DNA of 64,000 nt from Rhynchopus sp. YZ270_cl-10 (GCA_964035575.1 OZ037929.1:62001-126000); one strand, 5' to 3'; positions 32,310-44,044 are shown, counted from the stretch's first letter. Notes: a model not told the origin generated them from the sequence alone. A program made the numbers and translations.

Positions 32310-33488
32310 CTAGCTGGTCGACGGAGCCGCACTATCCTCTGCCTCCTGCAGCTTCTTCTGCTCCACCTCTGCAAGCGTGGGGAAGTCAGTGTATCCTTTG
32401 GCGCCCATGCCAGGTGTCCACCAGTACTTCATCTCGCCGTCTGGGTTGAGGGGTGCGTTTGCGGCAAAGCGCTCAGGCAGGTCAGGGGTGCTGATGTAGG
32501 GACGGCCGAAGGCAATCATGTCTGTGTCGTCTGCCTGCAGACGCTCCTCAGCAGTGTCGCGGGTGTACCCAACGTTGCCCATGAGCTTCGTCACACCGCC
32601 AGCACCAGCAGTCTTCTCAAGAATGTCACGTGCGTTGCGGAGCGTGAAGGCAGCGCAGAGGTCGTGGAAGCCAAAGGCCAGTCCGTCCATCAGGTGCACG
32701 TAGGCCACCTTCTGGTTGCCGAGGAAGTCGACTGCCGCAGTGAACTGCTCGTGGTTGTCCGCACTTCCCATCCCTCCAAACTTCCCGTTTGGTGCAAGAC
32801 GCACACCAATCCTGTTAGGCGGGAACACAGTCGCCACCGCACTCAGCACCTCCTTCAGCAGGCGCAGCCTGTTCTCCACAGACCCACCGTACTCGTCGGT
32901 GCGTGTGTTGGTAGACGACTGCAGGAAGGTGTCAAGCAGGTAGCCGTTTGCACTGTGGATCTCAACCATGTCGAACCCAGCAGCCTTTGCGTTCACAGCC
33001 GCCAGTCTGTAGTCCTCCTGGATGGCTTTGATCTCCTCCACAGTCAGTGCCTTCGGTGTCTGGTACGGCTTCTTCTCCCCAGCCACAGCCGTGACCTCAC
33101 CCTCAAGGGCGATTGCCGACGCTGCCACAATCTGCTGGCCCGTCACATCCGAGTGGCACTGGCGTCCCATATGCCACAGCTGCAGTGCTGCAGTGGCGTT
33201 CTTCTCGTGCATGCCGGCCACAATCGGCTTCCAGGCTTCCACCTGCGTGTTGTTCCAGACACCGGGTCCGCAGTACCAGCCCATGCCCTGGCGCGAGATG
33301 CCTGTTGCCTCGACGATGACAAGGCCACAGGAGCTGCGCTGCTTGTAGTACTCAATCATCACCTCTGTGGGCACGTGCTCAGGTGTGGCACGTCCACGTG
33401 TCAGCGGTGCAAGGGCAATGCGGTTGCGCAGTGTGAGGTCACCCACCTGCACCTCGGACAGAAGCTTCAGGGGAGCATCGCTGGACAT
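32310..33488 (-). CDS. Old yellow enzyme family NAD(P)H:FMN oxidoreductase
   Basis: 392 residues, single exon, the usual length for this TIM-barrel family. These enzymes reduce activated C=C bonds with NADPH through bound FMN; the trypanosome member is known as prostaglandin F2-alpha synthase. Seen here: the N-terminal LTLRNRIALAPLTRGRA with the FMN-tuning Thr (T30), LWHMGR (104-109), and the catalytic set H178, N181 and Y183 in EIHSANGYLL, with exactly the His-x-x-Asn-x-Tyr spacing of yeast OYE1. TDEYGGSVENRLRL follows. The ATG at 33488 (MSSDAPLKLL) fits the family start; the frame is open further upstream without homology. A CA-rich acceptor-like site (ACACACACAG) lies 46 nt before the ATG. 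No signal peptide, so probably cytosolic. Confidence 0.93.
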   Translation of the reverse strand: MSSDAPLKLLSEVQVGDLTLRNRIALAPLTRGRATPEHVPTEVMIEYYKQRSSCGLVIVEATGISRQGMGWYCGPGVWNNTQVEAWKPIVAGMHEKNATAALQLWHMGRQCHSDVTGQQIVAASAIALEGEVTAVAGEKKPYQTPKALTVEEIKAIQEDYRLAAVNAKAAGFDMVEIHSANGYLLDTFLQSSTNTRTDEYGGSVENRLRLLKEVLSAVATVFPPNRIGVRLAPNGKFGGMGSADNHEQFTAAVDFLGNQKVAYVHLMDGLAFGFHDLCAAFTLRNARDILEKTAGAGGVTKLMGNVGYTRDTAEERLQADDTDMIAFGRPYISTPDLPERFAANAPLNPDGEMKYWWTPGMGAKGYTDFPTLAEVEQKKLQEAEDSAAPSTS

Positions 33489-33919
33489 TGTGAAGGGTTT
33501 TGAAATTGAAAGTAGGGTCTTTTCAACGGGGTTGCTGTGTGTGTGTTGTGTATTTTTCGAAAACCTGAGACGGGTGCATAAACATAGGTGGCACATGGAG
33601 AAGGGATCAAGGTAGCTTCATGAAGACGTATAAAATAAAACGGAGGTTGTTGCATTTCTAATTCCACAAAAGAAAAGGTGAGTATTTTTTTTGAGTCCTT
33701 TTCTTCACCCGCATGTTAACAAGGGTTGGAAAAGTTAGAAGGGTTTTTGGAGGGCAAACGCCAGAGGAGTGGCTCGTTTTGACGATGTTAAAAAAAAAAA
33801 CTGCATTCGGTAACCTACCGAACCTCGTAAGATACAATACTGCCTTCAAAAAAGGAGGAATAAAGGTCAGATGAAAAAAGACCTTCTCTCTCTAGCTTCT
33901 CTCACTCCCCCCTCGCCCC
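33489..33919. other. Intergenic; probable leader of the old yellow enzyme gene
   Basis: Includes the acceptor-like ACACACACAG at about 33535-33544 (minus strand) and the GGGATCAAGGTAGCTTCATG block shared with about 31275. Otherwise A/T runs. Confidence 0.45.
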
Positions 33920-36900
33920 TTACGTCTCCTTATGGAAGAGAACCTTGCTCACATCGTCCGGCTCTGACACACACAACCTCGGGGTCTGATCGAACTTCCA
34001 CTCCGCCAGCTTGCGCTGCGTTTCAAAGATGACCGTACGGTACCACAGAGGGTTGTGCGGGAGCGTCTCTGTGTGCAGAGCCTTGATACTCTGTACAAGA
34101 GCCCATGTGAAGAGACCGTGGTACTTCCCCCCGATGAACTTCTCATAAGCCATGGAGCAGGGCGTGCACGCCTGCAGCAGCCACATGCCAGGGTACACCT
34201 CCACGCTGTCTGCGTCTGGAGAGGTGTCGTTGCGAACCTCGTGGTCGGCGCTGGAGTCCATCTGTCTGAGCAGACCGTGCAGGCCGCCCAGCTCAAGGTC
34301 CCATTCAGTGCACTTCGCCTCCTCCCTCTCTTTGCTCCGGAAGTAGCCGTGGAAGGTGCCCTGCGGAGGGACCAGGCTCTTCCCCACGACGCGGTCGCCC
34401 CAGCCCTTCTTCGCGCGCAGCTCTTTGAGACGCTGTGCAGCGCAGTGCACGGCAGTGCCGCTGACCTCATCCTCGTGGAAGATGCCACGTTGTATAGCGA
34501 CATCAAGAGTGTTCGCTGAGAAGCAGCAGTCGAGGATGACCTGAGAAGGTGGGAGGGAGGCAGGTGGTAAAGCAAAAAAGCCAACATCGTTGTGTGATAG
34601 GTACAGTGACGAATTGAAGGGAAAATGATCGTCTTTTTTGGCAGGTTTTTCTCATGTGGCACATACCGTAACGTTTGCCCCACGAGGCGCTGCGAGGTAG
34701 AGGTTGTTGCGGAACTCTTTGAAAGTAATGACACGCTCACGCCAGTCGTAGTCGCTGTGTTGTGTTGTTTTGTGTTGTTTGACAAATTGTTGAGTTTTGT
34801 CTGAACAAAACTATTGTTTCCAAAAGAAAAAATGCATCAACAAACACATACGACGGCAGAATACAACAGTCGTACTCATCTAGCTCTGTATGCCCATAGT
34901 CGTTCACACGCGACCCTAGCCCTGTGAAGTAGAAGACGATCTGATCCTTCGGCCTGCTGTCCTCAAGCAGCCATTCCATCCCACGTCTGATGTTGTACGC
35001 ATTAGGTATCTTTGCAGGGTCTGCCGCACCTTCGATGTCCGAGAGCGTCAGGATCGAGTCTGGCGTTGCATGCGGGAAGTTGTCGAGCAGACAGTCGCGG
35101 AACATTTCAACGTCGTTCGACGTCCCGCGGATCGAGCACGAGGCATTGCTGCACTGCGCCCCCACCAGCACTGCACGGAACCGCGCCTCTCTGATCCCGG
35201 TCTTGCACACTGTGCTCTTCCGGTCTGCCTCCACCACCTTCTTCCCTACCGGAGACACTACGTTCTCAATCGAGCTTTTTCTGATCCGAAACAACGGCGA
35301 CGTTACCACAACAGACCGCAGCTCTATGGAGTAGTACGCAGCCATGAAGAGCCCCTGAGTCCTCGGGGGCTTCAACAGAACGGTCCCTAGGGTGTAGTTC
35401 TCCCTGCCCAGGGAGGCCTCCCCCAACGACGCCTCCGCAAAGACGTGAGTGCAAAACTCATCAACGATCACAATCTTATCAGACGCAAGCGGCTTTCCCT
35501 CCAACACATGGTAAGTTACAATGACAGGGTCGCCAAACGGTACGCTATGTGGAACCATGACAGCGCCTTTAAAATCGGGGGTAGGGAAATAATGCAAAAT
35601 GACGGAGGATGATTTGGCTCGTCGTGAGGCAGGGACCGCATCGAGGCTTGCAGTTACCCCTTGGATGCCTGCTTTGCGAGGACAGTGGGTCGCCTTTTGG
35701 AGCAACCCATCTCCGTCATCATCCGGCAATGTGACCTCCACCGGTGCCAGCTCTGTAGTAGGGATCTGCCCAAATGGCTCAACCACCCATCCACCCTGCA
35801 GCTCCACCTCCTCCGTCACAATCTCAAACGCACACTGCGCCACCGACCCCCACCTCCCCAAGCTCGTTGGCGTCAGATACCGCACATGATACCGCCCTGG
35901 TGTCGAAATTGCAGGGAATACGATGGTTTCGCTTTCCCTTTCGTCCACCCAGAAAAGACGAAGAGCAGGGATTTCATGCGACGAACCGAAGGCATGGTGC
36001 GCGACACAATCACGATCCCCTTCACGGAAAAGACCGATACAGTCTCGAGCGGCAAGCCGCCCATATGTGTCACCATGCGATGACGACACTGTGTACTTTA
36101 CACAGATCTGCATACTGGGCGCCTGGCGGAGTCTTGCTGTTAAGGCTACCTCTATGGCCCGGCTGTAGTAGAGCGAGTCTTCCTGCATGGTAATGCGGAA
36201 GGGCTCGGTTTTTGCAACGTCACGTCGTAAAAGGCTTGAATAGTAGACCGCAATGAACCGCCCAGGTCTGTCGCAACGTAGCTCCAAGGTGCCACACATC
36301 CTTCGCGCGAAGAGAACCTCGTTCGCGGCGGCGAGCGGCTCCTCAGTGTCGTTCTCCTCAAAACCACACCCATCCGAGATCGGCACCGAACCGTACAGGT
36401 TCATTCCGACGTCGTAGATGCGGCATCGGTCCTCCCGTCGATGGACAATCTCATCGATGGACCAGGACACCTTAACCGGCTCGCCTATGCTGCTGACAAT
36501 GTTGTCCACATCCACAGTAAACTTCGCATGCTCGCCTACAACAAGAATGGAAGGGCCATCTAAAACAAATTTTTGTAGACGGTGCGAAAAGTAGCCAGCC
36601 TCGTATCGTCCGGCTTCGTGCGGTGCGTGCAGTTCGACCCTCCATTTTGACAGCGGTGCGGTGGAGACAGTGCAAATCTCATCCGTCTGTCTCACCGCCT
36701 CTGGACGTCCGTATGGGTACAGGAAGATGCAGTCGAGCTCGCTCAGTACTGCGCACCCTTCTGTTATATCCCACGCTACGGTGATGAGGTCTCCGACCTT
36801 CACCCCAGCGCGCGGCGCTCCAGGGAGGGTCAACTTCCCTCGCACAGCCTGGGAGGATACGCTCTCCTCCACCGCAACCCCTCGCACGGTGAAGGTGTTG

Positions 36901-37553
36901 CTCAGCGCGACACTCCGGAGCACATTCGTTCGGCAGGTCTTTAGGTAGCGTACCTGGTACTCCCCGACGTGCTGTGGGGCGACAAACCCAAAGGTGGTAG
37001 TGTCAAATCCTTCCAGCAAGTCAGGTGTAGGAGTGCGCACCGCGACTAAGGCGCAGCCGAATGGGCTTTCGTTGTGTCCGTTCATCCCGTTGTTGTCCGG
37101 ATGTGCAAGAGGGAAGAGCGCGAGGAAGCCGCCATAGAGGGAGTGCGGGTTGTAGCTCACATCGATGCAGCCGTGGGGTGCGGATTCGGCCTGTTTTATG
37201 TCGATTTCTTGCGGGAGGCCGACCTTGGAGCCAGCGACGCGGAGGGTAGAGGAGAATACACGGCGTTTGCTTGCGAAGTCGTAAAGGCAGACCACGTACG
37301 CACCTTCAGAGGCAGGTGCCGTGATGGTGCCGGAGCCGCGTGAATAGGTCTGCTGGGCGCCAAGAGCGTCGCAGTTCCACATCTGCTGTATGCAGTGCAG
37401 CACCCCCGCAGTGTTGAAGACCCGCACCTCGTCACTCCCAGAGGGGTACCAGTTCACGTCGACGCCTACCTGCCATTTGACGTGAACCGTCTGTTCGGTG
37501 CTTGCAACAGGGGGGTTGAGGAGAAGCTCCGTGAAGATGATGTCGTCAGCCAT
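33920..37553 (-). CDS. Caspase-like (C14, metacaspase-type) protein with Ig-like N-terminal modules; catalytic His replaced
   Basis: Exons 37553-34852, 34754-34667 and 34540-33920 give 1136 residues; introns are 97 nt (phase 2, GTATGTG) and 126 nt (phase 0, GTATGTG). Residues 1-780 hold about five to six beta-sandwich modules with strands like VSYNPHSLYGG, DCIGLFREGDRD and GRYHVRYLTP, similar in pattern to SKICH/Ig-type folds. Residues 792-1050 form a caspase-like domain: FRAVLVGAQCSNASC, NDVEMFRDCLLDNF, then IVFYFTGLGSRVND where metacaspases have YSGHGS, so the catalytic His is Leu (about L879). The Cys is kept: VILDCCFS (C936) where the family has DSCHS. DEYDCCILPSDYDW matches the metacaspase D-rich loop. 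It is probably a non-proteolytic homologue or one with an altered active site. The exon joins restore conserved sequence at both sites. Confidence 0.82.
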
Positions 37554-38426
37554 GGGAACCGTGTGGTGTGCTTTTTTTTTGGCCTTTTTTTGAAATTCGA
37601 GATGAAGCTCTCTTACGGGTTCCCAATGGAGTGCTTCTTTTGTGTGTACTGTTTTGTGGTAGGGTAGGTAGGTGGGGAGAGAGAGAGAGAGGGGGAGAAA
37701 TTTAGCTTTGGGGAGAAAGAGAAAATGGTAGTGTACGTTTCACTGTCTGTCTGTCTGTGTGTGTGTGGGGGGCTTTTCTTTTGTTTGTTTTTTTTTCTTT
37801 TTGCTTGTTTGCCATTTAGCACATGTTCCCGCACCCTACCCAAAATACCCATTTTTCTTTGTGTCACATGCAAAAAATCGTTGTCAAAAAAAAGAAAGAA
37901 AAAAAGGGTAGGCCAGATAACTAAGCCTCTGTGCAGACCCACCTAGACTAGGCTAGGGGTATAGTCACCTCAGAAAAATAAAGTTGAAGTTGAAGAGTGC
38001 AAAACACCTCTGGACAAACAGGACACAATGTCACATACAAAAGAAAAGAGAAGTTGAAACCTGCAAACGCCTCACCGTTTATCGGCGGACGCAGGCACAG
38101 GGCGTTCGCCCCGGGGCGAAAAATATTTTTTTTCGTTAAAAAAATCTTTTCCTGAAAAAATGACATTTTATTTCGCCCCAGGGCTTCGCCCCACCGGGGC
38201 GAAACCCTGTATAAATAAATAAATAAATAAAAAAAAGGGGGGAAAAAAAAAATGAGAGAGAGATTTCTCCCCCCCACCCTGTCGACCCCCCCCGGAGGCA
38301 TACCTTCGCAAATTGACCCTGATTTTGGGGTGGCGCTACGCGCTACGTCCCCTTTTGCGAATAGGGGTCGTGAGCCTTTTGTACAGGGAATGTTACACCC
38401 GTGTGGAGAATGTGGCCAAAAGTGCT

Positions 38427-38516
38427 GTTATTTGCATTTTCGGATCACTGATCTTTCCACCGTGGGGTCAATTTCGAAAATTGGACAAGTTCTTGGCACA
38501 TTAAATTTCGTCAAAT
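38427..38516 (+). repeat. Array leader, copy 1
   Basis: TATTTGCATTTTCGGA, CGTGGGGTCAATTT and TTGGACAAGTTCT in this order, ending 12 nt before a TACGT-rich array. The same blocks with the same spacing lie at 50926-51009, directly before the unrelated 9-bp array. Confidence 0.75.
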
Positions 38517-38528
38517 CTGGCCGCATGA

Positions 38529-38783
38529 ACGTACGCACGCTATGTACGCTACGTCATGTACGTTACGTACGCTACGTTATGTACGTTACGTCATGTACGC
38601 TACGTCATGTACGTTACGTACGCTACGTTATGTACGCTACGTCATGTACGTTATGTGCGCTACGTCATGTACGCTACGTCATGTACGTTACGTACGCTAC
38701 GTTATGTACGCTACGTCATGTACGTTATGTACGCTACGTTATGTACGTTACGTACGCACGTTATGTGCGCTACGTCATGTACG
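38529..38783. repeat. TACGT-rich imperfect tandem array
   Basis: About 255 bp made of GTACGCTACGTCAT and GTACGTTACGTACGC words in irregular order. It is rich in CpG and in short palindromes (TACGTA, GTACGC). All three plus frames stay open, giving meaningless frames. Confidence 0.85.
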
Positions 38784-39724
38784 TTCGGGGGGGGTCGCAG
38801 AGTGTCCACAGTGTCCACTGTACTCAAAATCATCCGCAAACCCGCCTGCCGTGAAGGAAGTTTCCCCAGCACTCCCGCTCGCTCCTCAATCTTGCAGTCT
38901 GCTGAAGGTGTCCCGTACCCCCTGTTATAGAAGGTGTCACTACTCGTGTCAACCTTCAACGGCAGAGAGACGTTTTAGTTAATTGAAAATAATCAAACTA
39001 AGGATGAAGTCTCATATGACAGATGCCTCTCTCTTGTACATCTGTTTGATTAAACAGCACAAAGAGACCCTCAGTGAGGGGGGGATTGATGAAATTCTCC
39101 ATCGTTTTGCTGGTTTTAGTGCTGGGGAAGGGATCACGCGCAAATCGCAAATTTTTTCGACCACTCAGTACCAGGGATTCACCCCCACGAACTAGCTTCT
39201 CTCCGGCGGGAAAATTTTTTTTGACCTATTTTAAGCACTAGTAAAAAAAGCAAAAATTTCGGGTTTTTTGGCATTTCGCCACGATCAGGAAAAAACGATG
39301 GCGATAGCGAACGCCCTGCGCAGGCACAACAAAAAAAACTTGAAAGATGAATGTGTCTCTCGTGCACACACATCTTTAATAAGGTGAGGTGGCCGAAGTC
39401 TTTTTTCCCTCAAAAAATATGTCAAAAATGAAAAGTTGAGCGCAAAACGCCTCGCTGTTGTGGTAATGAAGAAATCAGTTTTTTTTTATGAGAAGAACCT
39501 AAGCCCTCTCGTGCTCAGTCACCATGCAAAAGCTACGCTTTTTGGAAAGACGAAATGTACACTATACAGTGAAACAATAACTACAGAAGGGAGGGCGCAG
39601 AAGTCAGTGCTCACCTCGAGTCATATTTAAAGAAAATATATTCAAAAAAAAAAAAAAAAAACGAAAACGGCGATGACGGTTTGTCATCTGCCCATGATCC
39701 ATTTTGCTCTCTCTTTTTTTTTTT

Positions 39725-39780
39725 TTGAAAACTTAGTTGTATTTAGTGTAGAAGCACCCGAAGGATGCACTCCACTATAC
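39725..39780 (+). repeat. AGTGTAG/CTCCACT stem element, copy A5
   Basis: AACTTAGTTGTATTTAGTG, TAGAAGCA, loop CCCGAAGGA, TGCACTCCACTATAC. The inner pair is GCA with TGC instead of CAC with GTG in A1, while the outer stem is unchanged. Confidence 0.6.
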
Positions 39781-40644
39781 AAAACGCTTTTTTACGTAAC
39801 ATAGCTGATGAAGAACACAACCTTTTTATTTTTTTTTTTTCAACGTTCCAAATCTTCCCATTTTCCGTTTGTATATGTGTGGATAGTGTGTTGGGTTGTG
39901 TTTTTTATCATTTTTTTTGGTGAATGGCAGCCAGGGTAGGGGAAATTGAAAAAAGATAATTTTCCAAAAAAAAATTCAAAAAGCAAAAAAAAGAAAAAGA
40001 AACCCTCGTTGAAGTGCTAATAGGGGTGCAGAAAATATGATCTGCAAAACAAAACAAAACAAAAAAAGAAAGTTTGAAATACGAATTGTGTCTTTTCAAA
40101 ACTTCAGAATTTTGTTTGCTTTAAATTTGTAACATTTTGGAACAACATAAGAAATAGAAACCGTCTTTGTAAAAATAAACACACAAAAGGGGGGTCTTTT
40201 GGGATTGGCAGGCTCGATCCCGTCATGTCTGGGAGCTAAAAACCGGGCCCATATAACAAACACACAACACCAAGGCGTAACAAAAAACACCACGGTATTT
40301 TTTTTTATCTTTACCTCCGTGAAATTCATGAACCGCAAAAAAAATGGGACTTTTGGGTATTTTTTTGACAAAACTGAAACATTTTTACGGTCCCTATATT
40401 TTATGGCTCCGGCAATTTTTTTTTTTTCGAAACATAGAACTGAAAGTAACTAGACAAAGAGAGAAACTCAAAAAAAAAAAAATGAATTTTGTGGGTCTCT
40501 CTTTACGCACACATCTCGATACAACACACACACTGCACCCCCCCTCCTCTTGGGAGCACATCACTGTAGAATTTGACACTTCTTTCTTTCGTTTGACTTC
40601 AAGAATACTACCGCTTACCCGACAGCACCAATCCCTACTGGTGG

Positions 40645-40777
40645 CGGTATTGTGATGGGAGCCCATTGGAAGTACGCAAAATACATCAAAATACATCACA
40701 AATTGTCAATACGTGTATTGTGATGTATTTTGATGTATTTTGCATATTCCAATGGACTCCTATCACAATACTCTCAC
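40645..40777. repeat. Long imperfect inverted repeat
   Basis: Arms of about 56 bp around a short loop at about 40702-40715. Each arm contains AAAATACATCAAAATACATC and TATTGTGATRGGAG...CCATTGGAA. A few mismatches only. A fold-back or MITE-like insertion is likely. Confidence 0.75.
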
Positions 40778-41025
40778 CATCACCAATTCCCCCCCCCTAG
40801 TAACATACCCCTTTCCCCCACCCCCTCATAACTCAGTTAAGAATGACGGAGCTCAGTGAGAAACAGAAATCTCAGAGCATCAGGGTCGGAGCGGAGGGGT
40901 GGGCACTTGCAGTCCTCCTTTGGTACGGGGGGTCTCTCTGCCCCCCCTCCATCCTATTAACGCTTATGAGCAAAAAGGGAAGCTTCGATACATGATCTTC
41001 ATGATGTCAATGCATCTCCATGACC

Positions 41026-43232
41026 TCACTTCAGGCCGTCGAAGAGCGCTTCTTTGTCGTGCTGTTCCAGCTCCGAGATGAAGTGGATGCGGAGGGCGGG
41101 GAGGATCTCGTCAAAGGAGATGGTGCCCGCAGGGTTTGTGTCGATCTGTGGTGAGGTGTGCGGCAGGTTAGAAAGATCAGTGAAGTGGGGGCAAGTGACA
41201 TACCTTGTCAAACACCTTGTTCACAGTTGCATCCGGTGGCAGCGGCAGTGATGTAGTCGCGTTGATATGCTTGAAGAAGTCGAGCGCCTCTTTACGCCCA
41301 ATAAACCCGTTGCCACTCTCATCCGCCATTTGGAACGACTCTCTGCAAAAAATGATGTGTTTTGGTTTTTTGCATTTTTTAAAAATTATTGTGAAAGTTG
41401 CGGGACCTCTGTTACCCCTTAAAAAAGGTGATGCAACCCATCACATAGCACATTTTGAGTTATATTCTGCGCAAGAATCCCATATTAGTTATCAAACACA
41501 GAGTTTCACAGACATAAAAAAAAAACACATTGTCTTTTCCCCCACCCTAGAAACATTACCTTAATGTCGCGTTCATCAGCTCACCACCGACGCAGAGGCC
41601 AATGATCGTCTCTGCTGACACTTTCGGCAGCTTCTTTGCACAGGCGGCTGCGAGGCGCTCACCTGACTTCTGCTGCACGCTCTCGGGCATTGGGAACATC
41701 GTGAGTCGCAGCCTGTCGCGCACTGTGGTGCCCCGCCTCTGTACCTCGAGGATGACGTCACAGCCTGCGACGACCCCCTTCGCAGGCGAGCACACACGGG
41801 CCAGCTCTGAACGCGATTTGAGCTCAACGTCGTTCGCTGCGAGGAGGATGTCGCCTTCGTGCACACCTGCTGCCTTCGCAGCGGGGCCTACAGAGAAGAC
41901 CTCCAACGGCGCAACAGGGTTGACGTCGAAGTGGCACGATCCTCGTGGGTGGATGTCGCCGCAGCATAGACCCATGTGGCTCACCTGGTTGCGTTCTCTG
42001 GTACGCCGTTTGCAGCGTGGGCATGGTGCAAGGGTGCCCTCGGCCCAGACCACCTCCATAATCATGCAGCGGAGATAAGGGAAGAATTCGTCGAATGTGA
42101 GTAGACCGTTCCCGTCGACGTTGACCTCACGGAAGGCGTACATGCAGTCGACCTCGGAAGGGGGTTCGATGCCGGCACGGCGTGCGAGGGCACCGAAGAC
42201 TTTGATCATTTGCCGAGGGTCGAGTGCGCCGCCACCCTCCTCGTCAGCACCGATAAAGGCCTCGAGTACCCGGTGCTTGCATTTGGAAGGGTCGGTCATG
42301 AACTCATCGATCATCTCAAGGTTGATGTCGGGGAAGACTTTGCGCAGGGTTTCAAGACGCTTTCTGCGGTTGTCCCGCGCAGCGACGGTTTCGGCGCCCA
42401 TGACAATGTCGACGGCGGTCAGCGTGTTCACGTCAACGGCGTTCGCGATCTTCCTGATGTTCGCGGTCGAGACGTGGCGGTTCCCCATATCCGTGCTTTT
42501 GCGGAGCTTTTTTATTTGCTCAGGATCCCGCATGACGTGGACCTGAATGGGTGTCCCCTTAAACACCTCGGACCGTGGGCCGATCGATTTGAGGAAGTCC
42601 TCACGGATTGCGACCGGAACGGTTCCGGTGGGGTTGGTCACCTTGACGATGACGTCGCCAACAAGCATACCACCTTTGCACGCAACACCGCCTTCCATTA
42701 GATGCGTCACTGTGCACTGTGGGTCGAGGCGGAGGTGCACGGAGCCGCTTTGCCCGAATGGGACACACTTTTTGAGATGGTTTTTGACGAAACACTTGCG
42801 CACCTTTGCACCACACCGGTTGCACACCACGACGGGACCCTTGCATTGCCGAGAGTGCTGCAGACGTTCCGACACCTTCATCTTCTTATCGCACGCTGCG
42901 CAGGTGACCATACGCTTGGGGCAGCGTCGCTGTTCGTGGTCGTCCTTCTCGTCGATGGGGATGGGGTAGCCCTCTTCACCCTCGCCAGTGTTGCGGCACG
43001 CCTTGCACATCCATTCGTCCCTGCTCGTCACACCGAGAACCACGTCGCAGATGTTGCTGATAGTCCCATAGTCGTCGTAGCGCTTCATCACCGCACTGCG
43101 TTCCATGCCCGCCATGCTGGTCCCCATGCTGCCCATGCTCTTCCCCATCGACACGTCCAAGTGTGTCGACGTCGCCCCAAGCGGCATCACGGAGAGCAGG
43201 TTCTTCTCCTTAGGACTCACCATGCGAGCCAT
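41026..43232 (-). CDS. TRAF-type zinc finger, two PDZ domains and EF-hands, three exons
   Basis: Exons 43232-41560, 41342-41204 and 41145-41026 give 643 residues; introns are 217 nt (phase 2, donor GTAATG) and 58 nt (phase 0, GTATGTC, acceptor CACCACAG). In order: Cys-rich N-terminus (CKAC, then CPKRMVTCAACDKKM and HSRQC, VVCNRCGAKV, HLKKC; about 76-156), a TRAF-like zinc finger; PDZ 1 (164-236); a helical linker with a degenerate EF-hand (ADEEGGGALDPR); an EF-hand NVDGNGLLTFDE (371-382); a CPRC/CC zinc knuckle; PDZ 2 (432-505, VGPAAKAAGVHEGDILLAAN); and after the introns two more EF-hands, DESGNGFIGRKE (565-576) and DTNPAGTISFDE (606-617). It is a probable calcium-sensitive scaffold. The last two EF-hands are visible only with the intron model, which supports it. 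Confidence 0.87.
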
Positions 43233-43295
43233 AGGGGGGGCGAGAAGGGGGGGGTTTCTGTGTTTCTGTGGAGTTTAAGAAGTTCTATTATTGTT

Positions 43296-43337
43296 GTGTC
43301 GACAATCACCTGCTAGTGCAGGATCTGTACTCAATGT
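43296..43337 (+). repeat. TCGACAATCACCTGCTA-type repeat, copy 2
   Basis: GTGTCGACAATCACCTGCTA, GTGCAGGATCTGTACTCAATGT. CCTGC pairs with GCAGG. Copy 1 is at 31189-31227; more diverged copies are at about 13340-13385 and 48348-48412. Confidence 0.5.
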
Positions 43338-43730
43338 TATTTTTTTTTGTTCGACAAATCATCTGAGGATGGGTTCTGTACAAACAAAGTCTCCCGAAGG
43401 CTAATTAAACGGTACAGATGCAGATCATCCTACCGAAAGAAACCTCTTGTAAGTTATTCCTTTATAAGACAAAACATGGGCGGAAAGAGCGGCAGAGGAA
43501 AGAAAAATTTCACGCACATTGTAACGTAACAAAGGGGCGGTCGGAGTGAAAAGGTGTGCCTGCACGCACTCTGATGGGGGAGAAAGACAGTGGGGCGCGA
43601 GAGGTTTTATTTTTTTGTTATTTTTGATTTGTGCTCTTTGGGGTGAGGGGAAGGCTCCTAACTGCATGCTACTCACGTCACTAGGCTGTGTGTCCTGTAG
43701 ACCAGCGATAGTGGTTGATAGGTATTTTAT

Positions 43731-43780
43731 TTGGAAACTTGGTTGTATTAGTGTAGACACCCGAGGATGAACTCCACTAT
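43731..43780 (+). repeat. AGTGTAG/CTCCACT stem element, copy A6
   Basis: AACTTGGTTGTATTAGTG, TAGACACCCGAGGATGAACT, CCACTATG. Same core as 48136-48186. The inner stem is shorter than in A1. Confidence 0.6.
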
Positions 43781-43807
43781 GTTTGATAGGTATTTTTTTT
43801 TTTTTTT

Positions 43808-43881
43808 TTGATTTGATAAATTGTTGGAGTAGTGTAGTTGCTTGTGTTGCCACAGTTTGTGTGCAATCTCCACTGTTTTTT
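43808..43881 (+). repeat. AGTGTAG/CTCCACT stem element, copy B3
   Basis: GATAAATTGTTGGAGTAGTG, TAGTTGC, an apical region with TTGCCACAG, then GTGCAATCTCCACTG. It lies 28 nt after A6, the same A-then-B order as at 14050-14172. Confidence 0.55.
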
Positions 43882-44044
43882 TTTTTTTTTTTTTTGAAAA
43901 ATTGATGACGTGTAGACACCTCGCTTTTTTCTCGTGTGAACTCTGTCCTATCTCTCGTTTCGTGGATACCGCTATTAAGAAACTTAGTTCTGGTGTCTAT
44001 ATAATATTATAAAGTGTGCACCCCCCCCCTACATATCAACCCCT

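Larger units (their letters stand above)
37554..41025. other. 3.5-kb intergenic region with a tandem array and hairpins
   Basis: No gene is supported. It contains a CCTCACCGTT...CGGCGGACG repeat (38050-38100), a conserved array leader (38427-38516), a TACGT-rich tandem array (38529-38783), CCTCTCGTG hairpins (39339-39374 and 39489-39523), a stem element (39725-39780), and a long inverted repeat (40645-40777). The segment at 38105-38215 has two inverted GGGGCGAA-type blocks, CGCCCCGGGGCGAA and CCCCACCGGGGCGAA. Confidence 0.6.

Noticed and set aside
32241-33503. 420-codon plus-strand frame antisense to the old yellow enzyme
   Set aside because: Shadow frame; the minus strand has a full, conserved enzyme.
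39800-39830. CTGATGA as a hammerhead ribozyme core
   Set aside because: No GAAA or matching stems at the required spacing.
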